From: Hydrocarboniphaga sp. | Lineage (GTDB): Bacteria > Pseudomonadota > Gammaproteobacteria > Nevskiales > Nevskiaceae | Length of the DNA: 50,169 nt | Reading direction: 5' to 3' | Assembly: GCF_028291725.1 (NCBI RefSeq) | Contig: NZ_JAQGNT010000015.1 | Span: 1-50,169 of the forward strand | Part shown: positions 33,544 through 45,900 of the stretch, one piece after another | Position numbering within the stretch: position 1 is the first letter of the stretch | Layout of the letters: each line of letters starts with the position of its first letter | Made by a program: the position numbers and the translations under genes | Notes under the pieces: model-generated | The model's input: the letters and a program-made list of their open reading frames with translations, nothing else | Databases searched by the model: none | What the model was told of the DNA's origin: nothing

Positions 33544-35278
33544 CGCGCCGGCGCTGCAGCCGGAACAGCCCGAGCGAGGCGAACACCAGCAGCGCCGGCC
33601 ACTGCATCGCGCCGCCACCGCCGCCACTGCTGCTGTCGCCGCCGCCGCCGGATGTCGGTTCGGCCACCACCACCGAGACTGGAACGGTGTCGCTGCTGCT
33701 GCCGTCGCTGACGGTGTAGGTGAAGCTGTCGGTGCCGACGAAGCCGCCGGGCGGCGTATAGACCAGCTCGTTGTCGACGATCTTGACGATGCCGCCTTTG
33801 ACGCCGTTGGTCACCGAGGTGATTGTCAGCGCGCCGCTGCCGGTGGTGCTGTCGTTGGCCAGCACATTGAGCAGTGTGGTGGCGGTGCCGACAACGGTGC
33901 TGACGGTATCGGTGACCGCGGTCACCACCGAGCTGCTGCTCTCGCGGCCGGCTATGCCGGTGATGCCGCTGCCGGCCGGATCGAGCCAGGCCTTGAGCTG
34001 GCCGCTGGCGGCGGCATTGGCGGTGTAGGCCACTTCCAGCCGCGCGAAATAGTCGTTGCCCGCGGTGTTGGTGCAGGACGTGTTGCCGCCCGACAGCACG
34101 CCGACCAGGCGATGGTTCTGGTTCCACAGGCCACTGCCGGACGAGCCGGATTCGGTGACGCCGCGCGCCCAGTTCACTTGCCAGCTCTTGACCAGGCGCG
34201 TGCAGCTGCTGTCGCTGCTGGAACCGTCGATGCAGACATCCTGGCGCACCGCCGCGGTGCTGTAGGTGCTGATGCGCTTTTCCTCGCCCTGAGGATGGTG
34301 GATCGCCACGCCGGACTGCGGGATCGCGCTGCCGACATCCCAGCCGGCGAAGTAGACGTTGTACTCGGAGTTCGGCTGTTTGTTCAGGCGCAGCAGCGTG
34401 AAGTCGGAGCCGACGTCGGCGGCGAGCAGGGTCGAGCCGCTCTGGTTCTGGCTCAGGCTGCCATTGGGCGTGCCGCCGCAGCTGCTGGTCTGGTAGTTCC
34501 AGTAGAACACCACCGACGACGCCGGCGTGGTCGAGGTCTGGCCGACCTGGCAGTGATTGGCGGTGATGAACAGCGGGTCCTTGTCCTGGCGCGCGTTGTT
34601 CAGCAGCTCGCCGCTGCAGACGTAGGTATTGCCGATGCTGATCATCGCCACCGCGCGGCCCTCGGCGCGCCAGGCATTGCCATCGGAGCAGATCATGTCG
34701 ACGTTGCAGGACCCGGATTTGGCGCTGACGATCGCGGCGGCCTTGCTGATGTCAAGAAACGCGTGATCGACCTGGGCCAGTTCCAGCTGCACCGCGTCGC
34801 GCGCCTCGGCCGGCACCTGCAGTTCGAGCACGGCCGAGGAGCCGGGAACGATGGCGGTCCACAGCTTGCCCTCGGCGGTCTGGTCGGCCCGGGTGTACGG
34901 GCCCTGCACCAGCTGGCCGGCGTCGTCGTAGACCCACAGCGCGGCGCCTTCGGGCAACGCAAACTTACTGAATTCCAGGCCCAGGCCGAGCGCGCCGGCC
35001 GAGCGCACGCGCGCGCGCCAGCGGTCGGTGTTCGCATCGGCGCGATCCCAGAGCCCGCCGTCGAGTCCGACCTTGAGCGGCGTCGCGATTGCGAACTGCA
35101 CCGGATCGCTTTTGTTGCTGGCCTGGGCCAGCGATTTGCTGATGCTGGCGCCAGCCGTCACGTGCATCGGCAGCGACGACAGCGACGACAGATCGGGGTT
35201 GAGGCGCATCGGTGCCGCGAAAGCGAGCACCGGCGTCGCCGCCAGCATGGAAACCAGAAGCAATCGAATGGAACTCAT
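33503..35278 (-). CDS. Secreted lysyl-endopeptidase-like serine protease with GlyGly-CTERM
   Basis: 591 residues from ATG 35278 (MSSIRLLLVSMLAATPVLAFA, signal peptide). The trypsin-fold domain has His242 (FITANHCQVGQ), Asp292 (VGSDFTLLRLN) and Ser382 (ESGSSGSGLWN), and the cysteine-rich SGSCNVDMICSDGNAWR context resembles bacterial lysyl endopeptidases. Next comes a cadherin/Big-like domain (about 455-555, LNVLANDSTTGSGALT and GTDSFTYTVSDGSS). The C-terminus is a Ser-Gly run, GGGGGAMQWPALLVFASLGL and then RLQRRR: a GlyGly-CTERM tail, normally cut by rhombosortase for surface display or release via type II secretion. Its 3' end overlaps the POT gene by 41 bases. Confidence 0.92.
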   Translation of the reverse strand: MSSIRLLLVSMLAATPVLAFAAPMRLNPDLSSLSSLPMHVTAGASISKSLAQASNKSDPVQFAIATPLKVGLDGGLWDRADANTDRWRARVRSAGALGLGLEFSKFALPEGAALWVYDDAGQLVQGPYTRADQTAEGKLWTAIVPGSSAVLELQVPAEARDAVQLELAQVDHAFLDISKAAAIVSAKSGSCNVDMICSDGNAWRAEGRAVAMISIGNTYVCSGELLNNARQDKDPLFITANHCQVGQTSTTPASSVVFYWNYQTSSCGGTPNGSLSQNQSGSTLLAADVGSDFTLLRLNKQPNSEYNVYFAGWDVGSAIPQSGVAIHHPQGEEKRISTYSTAAVRQDVCIDGSSSDSSCTRLVKSWQVNWARGVTESGSSGSGLWNQNHRLVGVLSGGNTSCTNTAGNDYFARLEVAYTANAAASGQLKAWLDPAGSGITGIAGRESSSSVVTAVTDTVSTVVGTATTLLNVLANDSTTGSGALTITSVTNGVKGGIVKIVDNELVYTPPGGFVGTDSFTYTVSDGSSSDTVPVSVVVAEPTSGGGGDSSSGGGGGAMQWPALLVFASLGLFRLQRRRATSARACRAGSAV

Positions 35279-35365
35279 ACGCAGACCCCGAAGTGATGCC
35301 GCGTCTATAGGCGGCTGTCGAACCAACGGTGTTTACGATGAGGCGCGATCCGCCCGTGGCCGGAA

Positions 35366-35390
35366 ACAAAAACCCCGGCGTAGCCGGGGA
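35366..35390 (-). terminator. Rho-independent terminator after tolC
   Basis: On the minus strand, CCCCGGC-TAC-GCCGGGG is followed by TTTTTG. It lies about 90 bases after the TolC stop and upstream of the convergent-strand protease promoter, so it separates the two transcripts. Confidence 0.9.
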
Positions 35391-35479
35391 TTGGACGAAC
35401 GGTAAAAGATCAAAAAGATCTGAAAATAGGCGTAGCTGTACGGCGGATGAACGGCAGTGGCGCGCCGCGAGACCGCAGA

Positions 35480-36904
35480 TTACCCGCTGATCAGCAGCTG
35501 ATCGATCTCGCCGAGATCGGCCTGCGTCAGCCGCCCTGACGCGGACTTCAGGGTCAGGATCGCAATCAGATAATCGTAGCGGGCGCGGGCGTAGTCGCGC
35601 TGCGCGCTGTACAGCAGGCTCTGCGCGTTGAGTACGTCGACTGTGGTGCGCGTGCCGACTTCCAGGCCGGTCTCGCTGGCCTGCAACGCGGTCTGGTTGG
35701 ATACCACCGCCTGCTTCAGCGCGCGCACCCGCGCCGAACCGGACAGCACGCCCAGGTAGGCATCGCGCGTGGTGCGCGACACGCTGCGCAGGCTGCCTTC
35801 GACTTCCGACTGGCGCTGCTGCTCGACGCTCTGCGCCTGGCGCGTCTGCGACTGCACCAGGAAGCCGCTGAAGATCGGCACGCTGAGCTGCAGGCCGACG
35901 CTCGGCCCCTTGCTGTTCTGCGAGAAGTCACCGACGTCGGCGCTGCGCTCCTTGCTGCTCTGGTCGCTGTCGGTGTACGCACCGACCAGGTTCAGGGTCG
36001 GATAGTGGCCGGCCCTGGCGATCGACACGTCGTGGCCGGCCAGCGCCTGATTGATGCGCGCGATCGCCAGATCGAAGTTGTTTTCGCGCGCCTGGCCCAG
36101 CCAGGCCTCGACGTTCTCGGGCTGCGGGCCGGGCAGCGGGATCTCGTCCTGCAGCGGCACCAGCCTGGCGTCCTGCTGGCCGGTGACTTCGAGCAGCGCT
36201 TCGCGGGCGGCGGCGAGCTTCTGGTCGGCGGCGATCACGTTGGCCAGCACCAGGTCGTAGCTCGCCTGGGCTTCCTGCACGTCGGTGACCGCGGACAGGC
36301 CGACTTCGAAGCGCTTCTTGGCCTGCTCCAGCTGACGCTCCAGCGAGGCTTTCTGCGCGCCGGTGTAGCGCAGGTCGTCGTTGGCGGCGAGGTAGTCGAA
36401 GTAGGCCTTGGCAGCGCGCAGCATCAGGTTCTGCTCGGCCGAGCGGTACGTCGCCTGGGCCAGCGCGAGCTGGTCGGCGGATTTGGAATACTGCATGAAC
36501 GCAGCCCAGTTGAAGATCGGCTGGGTCAGGTTGACGCTGAGGTTGCGATTGGTGTCGTTGGTGTTGAAGTCGCGGCTGATGGTGATTGGGATCAGTTTCA
36601 CCTCGCCGGTAAGCGGGTCGATGTCCGGCTGGTTGTCGCCATCCTCGTCGACCGTCGTCTCCGAACTCTGGCTCGACTCGCCCTTGGAGCGGCCCTTGCT
36701 GTAGGTATACGTGCCGTTGATCAGCGGCAGCAGCGCGGCGCGCGCCTGCGGCCGGCTTTCCAGCGCCGCATCGCGGGCATAGCCGGCGGTCGCGATCTGG
36801 GTGTCGTGGGCGACCGCCAGCGAATACACATTGAGCAATTCATTTGCAGACGCCAGGCCCGGCGCCAGGCCCAGCGCCGCGGCCGCGAACAGTGACAAAC
36901 GCAT
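35480..36904 (-). CDS. tolC: TolC-family outer-membrane efflux channel
   Basis: 474 residues, signal peptide MRLSLFAAAALGLAPGLASA, then two repeated helix-strand halves typical of TolC: NELLNVYSLAVAHDTQIATAGYARDAALES, NLSVNLTQPIFNWAAFMQY, and GLQLSVPIFSGFLVQSQTRQA, ending TVDVLNAQSLLYSAQRDYARARYDYLIAILTLKSASGRL. It is the type-I secretion subclass. As the trimeric outer-membrane channel it could serve type-I secretion and the efflux operon at 0-3.6 kb. A rhodanese gene lies 72 bases upstream on the same strand, as in many Xanthomonadales. GGGGGAG precedes the ATG. Confidence 0.94.
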   Translation of the reverse strand: MRLSLFAAAALGLAPGLASANELLNVYSLAVAHDTQIATAGYARDAALESRPQARAALLPLINGTYTYSKGRSKGESSQSSETTVDEDGDNQPDIDPLTGEVKLIPITISRDFNTNDTNRNLSVNLTQPIFNWAAFMQYSKSADQLALAQATYRSAEQNLMLRAAKAYFDYLAANDDLRYTGAQKASLERQLEQAKKRFEVGLSAVTDVQEAQASYDLVLANVIAADQKLAAAREALLEVTGQQDARLVPLQDEIPLPGPQPENVEAWLGQARENNFDLAIARINQALAGHDVSIARAGHYPTLNLVGAYTDSDQSSKERSADVGDFSQNSKGPSVGLQLSVPIFSGFLVQSQTRQAQSVEQQRQSEVEGSLRSVSRTTRDAYLGVLSGSARVRALKQAVVSNQTALQASETGLEVGTRTTVDVLNAQSLLYSAQRDYARARYDYLIAILTLKSASGRLTQADLGEIDQLLISG

Positions 36905-36976
36905 GCTTCATCTCCCCCACAAATCCACAAATATAGAAAGTCCGGCGGCCCCCACAGGCCTGAAGCGGAGCGGCTC

Positions 36977-37288
36977 CTAGTACCTCGGCACGCTCTCGTC
37001 GATCTCCAGCGACCAGGCGTCGATACCGCCCGCGAGATGGGAGACATCGCCAAAGCCGCTGCGTTCCAGGAAGCGCGCCGCCCGCTCGCTGCGGACGCCG
37101 TGATGGCATAAGACGGCGATCGGGGCTTTAGGGTTTAACTCGCCGATGCGCTCGGGCAGATCATTCAGTGGAATATTGACCGCGCCCGGCAGCGCGGCGA
37201 TCGCCAGCTCTTCGGGCAGGCGCACGTCGAGCAGCACGGCGCCTCCGGCAACCAGGGTCTTGAAGTCGTTGGGGCTGAGGGTGCGCAT
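36977..37288 (-). CDS. Single-domain rhodanese (GlpE/PspE-like)
   Basis: 103 residues, one rhodanese domain with active-site Cys in AVLCHHGVRSERAA and the entry motif LLDVRLPEELAIAALPGAVNIPL. It transfers sulfur from thiosulfate or persulfides to cyanide or protein acceptors; the physiological acceptor is unknown. It is cytoplasmic. It is positioned upstream of tolC and divergent from the ECF sigma factor gene (108 bases between). Confidence 0.93.
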   Translation of the reverse strand: MRTLSPNDFKTLVAGGAVLLDVRLPEELAIAALPGAVNIPLNDLPERIGELNPKAPIAVLCHHGVRSERAARFLERSGFGDVSHLAGGIDAWSLEIDESVPRY

Positions 37289-37396
37289 TGGTATCAGAAT
37301 CGTCCAGACAAGTTTTGCAGTATCTCATTCCCAAGCCCTTGCCGGGGTGGCTATGATCGTATCGTCGGCTTTCCGGCGGCGCGGTAGGCGGGGGCG

Positions 37397-37954
37397 ATGG
37401 GCGAAATCACGGTGCTGCTCGATCAGGTCCGGCTGGGGCAGGCGGATGCGCGCAACGAGCTGTTCGCCCGCGTTTATGCCGAGCTGTGCCGCCTGGCGCG
37501 CTCCAAGCTGGCGCGCGAATCCACGTTCACCGATCTGGACACGGTCGGCCTGGTTCACGAGACCTATCTGCGCATCACCCAGGGCGCCGGGCTGCAGGAC
37601 GGCGACCGCCGCAGCTTCTACGCCTACGCCGCGACGATCATGCGCAGCATCATCGTCGACGAGGCGCGCCGCCGTTCCTCGGCCAAGCGCGGCGGCGACC
37701 AGGTCCAGGTGACCCTGGTGACCAGCCTGCAGCCGAACCAGGCCGACGAGGCGGTCGACGTCGAGGCGCTCGACGCAGCCATGCACGAACTCAAGCAGAT
37801 CGACGAGCGCTGCCACCAGGTCGTCGAGCTGCGCTATTTTGCCGGCCTGTCGGTGGAAGAAGTGGCCGAGCTGCTGGAGCTGTCGCCGGCCACCGTCAAG
37901 CGCGAATGGCAGAAGGCGCGGGCCTTTCTGTTCCGGGCGCTGCACGAGCGCTGA
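37397..37954 (+). CDS. ECF sigma factor (TIGR02999-type)
   Basis: 185 residues. Region 2 (LCRLARSKLARESTFTDLDTVGLVHETYLRI, RSFYAYAATIMRSIIVDEARRR) and region 4 (ELRYFAGLSVEEVAELLELSPATVKREWQKARAFL) are complete, in the form seen in the ECF group found next to Ser/Thr kinases rather than an anti-sigma factor. The kinase gene starts 41 bases downstream on the same strand, so the kinase is probably the regulator of this sigma factor, presumably by phosphorylation. Targets are not visible. Confidence 0.93.
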   Translation: MGEITVLLDQVRLGQADARNELFARVYAELCRLARSKLARESTFTDLDTVGLVHETYLRITQGAGLQDGDRRSFYAYAATIMRSIIVDEARRRSSAKRGGDQVQVTLVTSLQPNQADEAVDVEALDAAMHELKQIDERCHQVVELRYFAGLSVEEVAELLELSPATVKREWQKARAFLFRALHER

Positions 37955-37995
37955 GCCGCCGGAGCCCCGGCCGCGGCGACCGCGAAGGAGACAGG

Positions 37996-40782
<2,787 letters not shown>

Positions 40783-40834
40783 GCTGACCGCGGCGGCTTT
40801 GCCCGGTTTTCCGGACGCATGCGATAGTTACGTG

Positions 40835-41440
40835 ATGCTTCCATCTGCCAGCAGTGCGGTTCCCCGGTTCTATCTTGCGTCGCGCTCGCCGAGGCGCGTC
40901 GAGATGCTGCGCGCGCTCGGCTACCGCTTCGCCTGCCAGCCGGCCGATGTTGATGAAACCCCGCAACCGGCTGAGTCACCGCCCGCATTCGCCGCGCGCA
41001 TGGCGCTGGGCAAGGCACGCGCCGCCGCCGCGCGTGCGCCGACGTCGCTGCCGGTGCTCGGCGCCGACACCGACGTGTCGGTCGATGGCCGCATTCTCGG
41101 CAAGCCCTCGGGTCGCGACGACGCGCTGGCGATGCTCGCCCGCCTGTCCGGCCGCAGTCACCAGGTCTGTTCCGCGGTCGCGATGGTCAGCGGCACGCAG
41201 ACCCTGCAGGTGTTGACCGTGACCGAGGTCCATTTCGGTGTCATCGCGCCGGCCGATGCGCTGGCCTACTGGAACAGCGGCGAGCCGGCCGACAAGGCCG
41301 GCGCCTACGCGATCCAGGGCGGCGCCGCGCGCTGGGTGCGCGAGATCCGTGGCAGCTACACCGGCGTCGTCGGCCTGCCGCTGCTGGAGACCTGCGAGCT
41401 GCTGGCGCGGTGCGGCATCCATCCGGAGCCGGCCGCATGA
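40835..41440 (+). CDS. maf: Maf nucleotide pyrophosphatase
   Basis: 201 residues from ATG 40835; a GTG-type extension to 40799 is not supported. Maf motifs are FYLASRSPRRVEMLRALGY (Ser-Arg-Ser-Pro-Arg-Arg entry), VLGADTDVSVDGRILGKP (GADT) and GKAGAYAIQGGAARWVREIRGSYTGVVGLPL. It hydrolyses dTTP, UTP or modified nucleotides and limits misincorporation; it is linked to septum inhibition. Its TGA overlaps the rng ATG (ATGA). Confidence 0.95.
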   Translation: MLPSASSAVPRFYLASRSPRRVEMLRALGYRFACQPADVDETPQPAESPPAFAARMALGKARAAAARAPTSLPVLGADTDVSVDGRILGKPSGRDDALAMLARLSGRSHQVCSAVAMVSGTQTLQVLTVTEVHFGVIAPADALAYWNSGEPADKAGAYAIQGGAARWVREIRGSYTGVVGLPLLETCELLARCGIHPEPAA

Positions 41441-42906
41441 GCACCGAGATCCTGGTCAATATCGGCCCGCAGGAAACCCGCGTGGCGCTGGTGGAAGGCG
41501 GCGCCGCGCAGGAGATCCACGTGCAGCGCGCCTCGCGCCACGGCCTCGTCGGCAATATCTATAAAGGTTGCGTACAGCGCGTGCTGCCCGGCATGCAGGC
41601 CGCGTTCGTCGAGATCGGGCTGGAGCGGACCGCGTTCCTGCACGTCGCCGACATGATGCCGATGGTGCCCACGGTCAACGGCGAGCCGCCGCCGCAGCCG
41701 CCGATCGGTCAGCTGCTGCGCGAAGGCCAGGACGTGCTGGTGCAGATTCTCAAGGACCCGCTCGGCAGCAAGGGCGCGCGCCTGTCGACGCTGCTGTCGA
41801 TCCCGTCGCGCTACCTGGTGCTGCTGCCCTACGAGCCGCACAGCGGCGTGTCGGCGCGGATCGAGGACGAAGACGAGCGCGCCAGATTGAAGGCCGCGGT
41901 CGGCCGCGCGCAGCAGCGGCTGTGCCCGCAGTTCGGCCTGATTGCGCGCACCGCGGCCGAAGGCGCCAGCGAAGAAGCGCTGGTCCGCGATCTGGAATTC
42001 CTGCTGCGCCTGTGGGCCTCGGTCAGCGCGACCTCGCGCACCGCAGCACCCGGCACGCTGGTGCACGGCGACCTGCCGCTGTCGATGCGCATCCTGCGCG
42101 ATCTGCTCGGCACCGACGTCGAGCGCGTGCGCATCGACAACCCGGCCGAGTTCGAGCGCCTGCAGCAGTTCGCGCGCGAGTTCGTGCCGCACGTGGCGTC
42201 CAAGGTTCAGCTGTACTGCGGCCAGGCGCCGATCTTCGATCTGTTTGGCGTCGAGGACGACATCGAGCGCGCGCTGGCGCGCAAGGTGGATCTGAAATCC
42301 GGCGGTCATCTGGTGATCGACCAGACCGAGGCGATGACGACGATCGACGTCAATACCGGCGCGTTCACCGGGCACCGCAATCTAGAGGAGACGATCCTCA
42401 AGACCAATCTCGAGGCGAGCCAGGCGATCGCGCGCCAGCTGCGGCTGCGCAACCTCGGCGGCATCATCATTCTCGACTTCATCGACATGCGTAACGACGA
42501 GCATCGCGCGCAGGTGCTGCGCTCGCTGGAATCGGGGCTGAAGCGCGATCCGGCGCGCACCCAGGTCTATGCATTTTCGGCGCTGGGCCTGGTCGAGATG
42601 ACGCGCAAGCGCACACGCGAGTCGCTCGGGCACATCCTGTGCGAGCCCTGTGCGACCTGCGAAGGGCGCGGCGCGGTCAAGACCATCGAGACGGTGTGCC
42701 ATGAGATCGCGCGCGAAGTGCAGCGCGCGGCGCGCCAGTTCGAGGCCAAGGCCTTCCTGGTGCTGGCGGCGCCGAACGTGGTGCAGCGCCTGAACGAGGA
42801 CCAGCCGCTGGGGCTGGCTGAACTCGAAGCCCAGTTGAACCGTCCAATCCGCACCCAGGCCGAGCCCGCCTATCATCAGGAGAACTTCGACGTCGTGCCG
42901 CTGTGA
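41437..42906 (+). CDS. rng: Ribonuclease G
   Basis: 489 residues, the same length as E. coli RNase G, from ATG 41437 overlapping the maf stop. It has an S1-like N-terminal domain (MSTEILVNIGPQETRVALVEGG ... NIYKGCVQRVLPGMQAAFVEIG), the RNase E/G catalytic part with DQTEAMTTIDVNTGAFTG (Asp-x-Asn) and LDFIDMRNDEHR (metal-binding aspartates), and the zinc-link Cys pair in CEPCATCEGRG. It processes 16S rRNA 5' ends and decays selected mRNAs. It is followed by yhdP. Confidence 0.97.
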   Translation: MSTEILVNIGPQETRVALVEGGAAQEIHVQRASRHGLVGNIYKGCVQRVLPGMQAAFVEIGLERTAFLHVADMMPMVPTVNGEPPPQPPIGQLLREGQDVLVQILKDPLGSKGARLSTLLSIPSRYLVLLPYEPHSGVSARIEDEDERARLKAAVGRAQQRLCPQFGLIARTAAEGASEEALVRDLEFLLRLWASVSATSRTAAPGTLVHGDLPLSMRILRDLLGTDVERVRIDNPAEFERLQQFAREFVPHVASKVQLYCGQAPIFDLFGVEDDIERALARKVDLKSGGHLVIDQTEAMTTIDVNTGAFTGHRNLEETILKTNLEASQAIARQLRLRNLGGIIILDFIDMRNDEHRAQVLRSLESGLKRDPARTQVYAFSALGLVEMTRKRTRESLGHILCEPCATCEGRGAVKTIETVCHEIAREVQRAARQFEAKAFLVLAAPNVVQRLNEDQPLGLAELEAQLNRPIRTQAEPAYHQENFDVVPL

Positions 42907-42984
42907 GCTTGGTTCATCGTTCATGCCGCCGGCGCCGTGTCCCATGGACGGAACGCTGCCTTGATTAGTGGGTACTGCTGACGG

Positions 42985-45900
42985 ATGGACCGGGTCAAAC
43001 GCCGTTGGTGGACCGTGAGCGTGACCGTGCTCGCGTCCCTGGTCGTGCTCGCGGCAGTGACCAGCGGCCTGTTCCAGCTGGCGGTGCTGTCGCTGCCCGG
43101 CTATCGCCAGCAGCTGTCGGACTACGTTTCGCGCGTCGCGGACCGGCCGATCGATATCGGCGGCGTCGCGCTGGTCTGGTACCGGCTGCGGCCGCAGCTT
43201 GAGCTGGACGACATCGTTCTGTATTCGGACGACGGCGAAACTCCGGCGCTATCGGCGGACCGGCTGCGCATCGGCTTCGGCCTGGTGCGGCTGCTGCACG
43301 GCGACACTTTCCCGACCCAGATCGAACTCGGCGGGCTGCAGGTCGTGGTCGAGATCGATGCCAACGACCAGGTGCATCTGCGCGGCCTGGACACCGCCGG
43401 CCGCGCCAAGACCCAGCACGACTGGCGCCGCGATATCGGCCGCTTCGACGCGATCCGGCTCGAGGACTGCACGATCACGCTCGACGACGCCCGGCTCAAG
43501 GGCGGCACGCCGAAGTTCCATCTGCTGCAGGCCGAGGCGCGCCGGCGCATCGGCGGCGCCTCGTTCGACGCCAGTGTCGAGCTGCCGAGTTTCATGGGCG
43601 AGAGCGCCGAGTTTGAAGGCCGCATCAACGGCGACCCGGCCCAGCCGGAGTCCTGGCAGGGCCGCTGGAGCCTGTCGATGGACAAGCTCGCGCGCCTGCC
43701 CTGGCTCGAGGCGCGCCTGCCCGGCCGGCCGCAGCTGAAGTTCGCCGACGCCGACCTGAGCGTCAGCGGCGTGATCGATCAGGGCCGCGTCGACGGCGCC
43801 GAGCTGCAGTTCAAGGCCAGCAGCATCGCCGCGCGGCGCGGCAAGAAGCTGGCGCAGCTCAAGGACATCGAGCTGGCGGCCACGGCGCGCCGCAGCGGCA
43901 ACAGCTGGTCGCTGGAAGTGCCGCGGCTCAAACTCAGCGGCGCGTCCGGTCCCTGGCCGGCGACGCGTCTGCGTCTGCAGTGGACGCCGCTCAGCGAAGG
44001 CGGCAGCGAGCTGCAGGCCGACGCCGATTTCCTGCGCCTGCAGGACCTCGCGCCGTGGATGATGCTGGCCGACGATCCGTCGACGGCGCGCCTCGCCGGC
44101 GTGACCGGCGAGCTGCGCAACCTGGTCGGCCGCGGGCGCATCGACGCCAGCACGCCGACCTACTCGCTGCGCGCGCAGCTCGACGGCCTGGGTTTCAATG
44201 GCGGCAACGATCACCCGGGTTTTTCCGGGCTCAAAGGCGAGATCTCGGCGACCGAGGCCGGTGGCCGGCTGGCGGTTTCGGCCGCGCCTTTCGAGCTGCG
44301 CGCGTCGAAAGTTTTCGCGCAGCCGCTGCTGTTCGACAAGCTCGATGGCGCTCTTGACTGGACGCACGACGCGCAAGGCTGGCGCATCAACATGCCGGCG
44401 TTCTCCTGGCAGCTCGAAGGCACCCAGGGCCAGGGCGATCTGAAGCTGTTGCTGCCGACCCAGGTCGATACTTCGCCCGAGATCCGGCTGGCCGCGAGCT
44501 TCACCGCCAGGGACGCCACCCGGCTCAAGCCCTATATGCCGGTGACCTGGCCGCAGAGCCTGCACGACTGGCTGGATCGCGCGATCGTCAGCGGCCGCGT
44601 GTCGCAGGGCAAGCTGGCCATCGAGGGCGAGCTGGCGAAGTTCCCGTTCAAGGACGGCGATGGCCGCTTCCAGCTCGATCTCGATGTCGCCGATGCGCGG
44701 CTCGCGTATTCGCCGGACTGGCCGGTAGCCGAGCAGGTCGCTGCGCGTCTGCAGTTCCGCGCCGGTGCGCTGACCATCACCAGCGACACGGGGAAGCTGT
44801 CCGGCAACCGTGTCGAACACCTGGTCGCGACCATCCCGGACTTCAAGGATGCGGTGCTCGCCATCGACGCCGAAGTCGACGGCGAGGTTTCGCGCTACTA
44901 CGACTTCCTGCGCGCCTCGCCGTTGGCCAAAAGGCTGTCCGGTCTGCTCACACGGACCCAAGGCAGCGGCAATGCCTCGGTCGCGATCAAGCTGGCCATT
45001 CCGCTGCACGACGTCGCGCATACCGAGGTCCACGGCATCATCCGGCTCAAGGGCGTGGATCTGCTCTACACCGGCATCGACGAGCCGTTTCGCGAGCTCG
45101 CCGGCGAACTGGCGTTCACGGGCACCGGCGTCAGCGCGCAGAACGTCAGCGGCACGTTCTATGGCGTGCCGGCAACGGCCGCGCTGGCACCGATGGAGCA
45201 GGGCAATACCCGCCTGACCGCCGATCTGGACTACCAGCTGCAAAGCGACGGCGACGGCCTGTCGCGCTACGTGCCGGCCTTCCTGCGCCCTTATCTGAGC
45301 GGCGGCAGCCATTTCCGCGGCGAGATCGTGCTCGGCCCGCAATCCGACGGTCTGCTGGTGTCCAGCGATCTGCGCGGCATCAACGTCGACCTTCCGGTGC
45401 CGATCGGCAAGCCGACCGGCGACAGTCTGCCGCTGGTGCTGCGTATCGGCGGCAATGCCGGCGCGCCGGCGCCGGTGTCGCTGCCGCCCGACACCGCTGC
45501 GCCGCTGCTGATCACCGCCAGCTACGGCGACCGGCTCGGTGTCGGCGTGCTGATGGCGGGTCAGGGCGGCGCTGCCGGACTGCAGGTCGAGCGCGTGCTG
45601 GCGCACCTGGGGCCGGGCCCGATCCCGGTGCCGGTCGAAGCGGGCGTGCACATCAAGGGCTCGGTGGCCGAACTCGATCTCGGCGACTGGATCGCGACCC
45701 TGCGCCGCGGCAGCGAGCAGGCCGATCTGCAGGCCAGCGCGCTGACCCGGCCGGAAGGCGTGCAGAGCGACGGTCCGGCCAACGGCCTGCGCCTGCAATC
45801 GATCGACCTGCAAGCCGACCAGCTGCATTACCAGGGCTACAGCGTCGGTGGCGTGCAGCTTGCCTACCGGCCGGCGGCCAACGGCGGCTGGTCGTCGACC

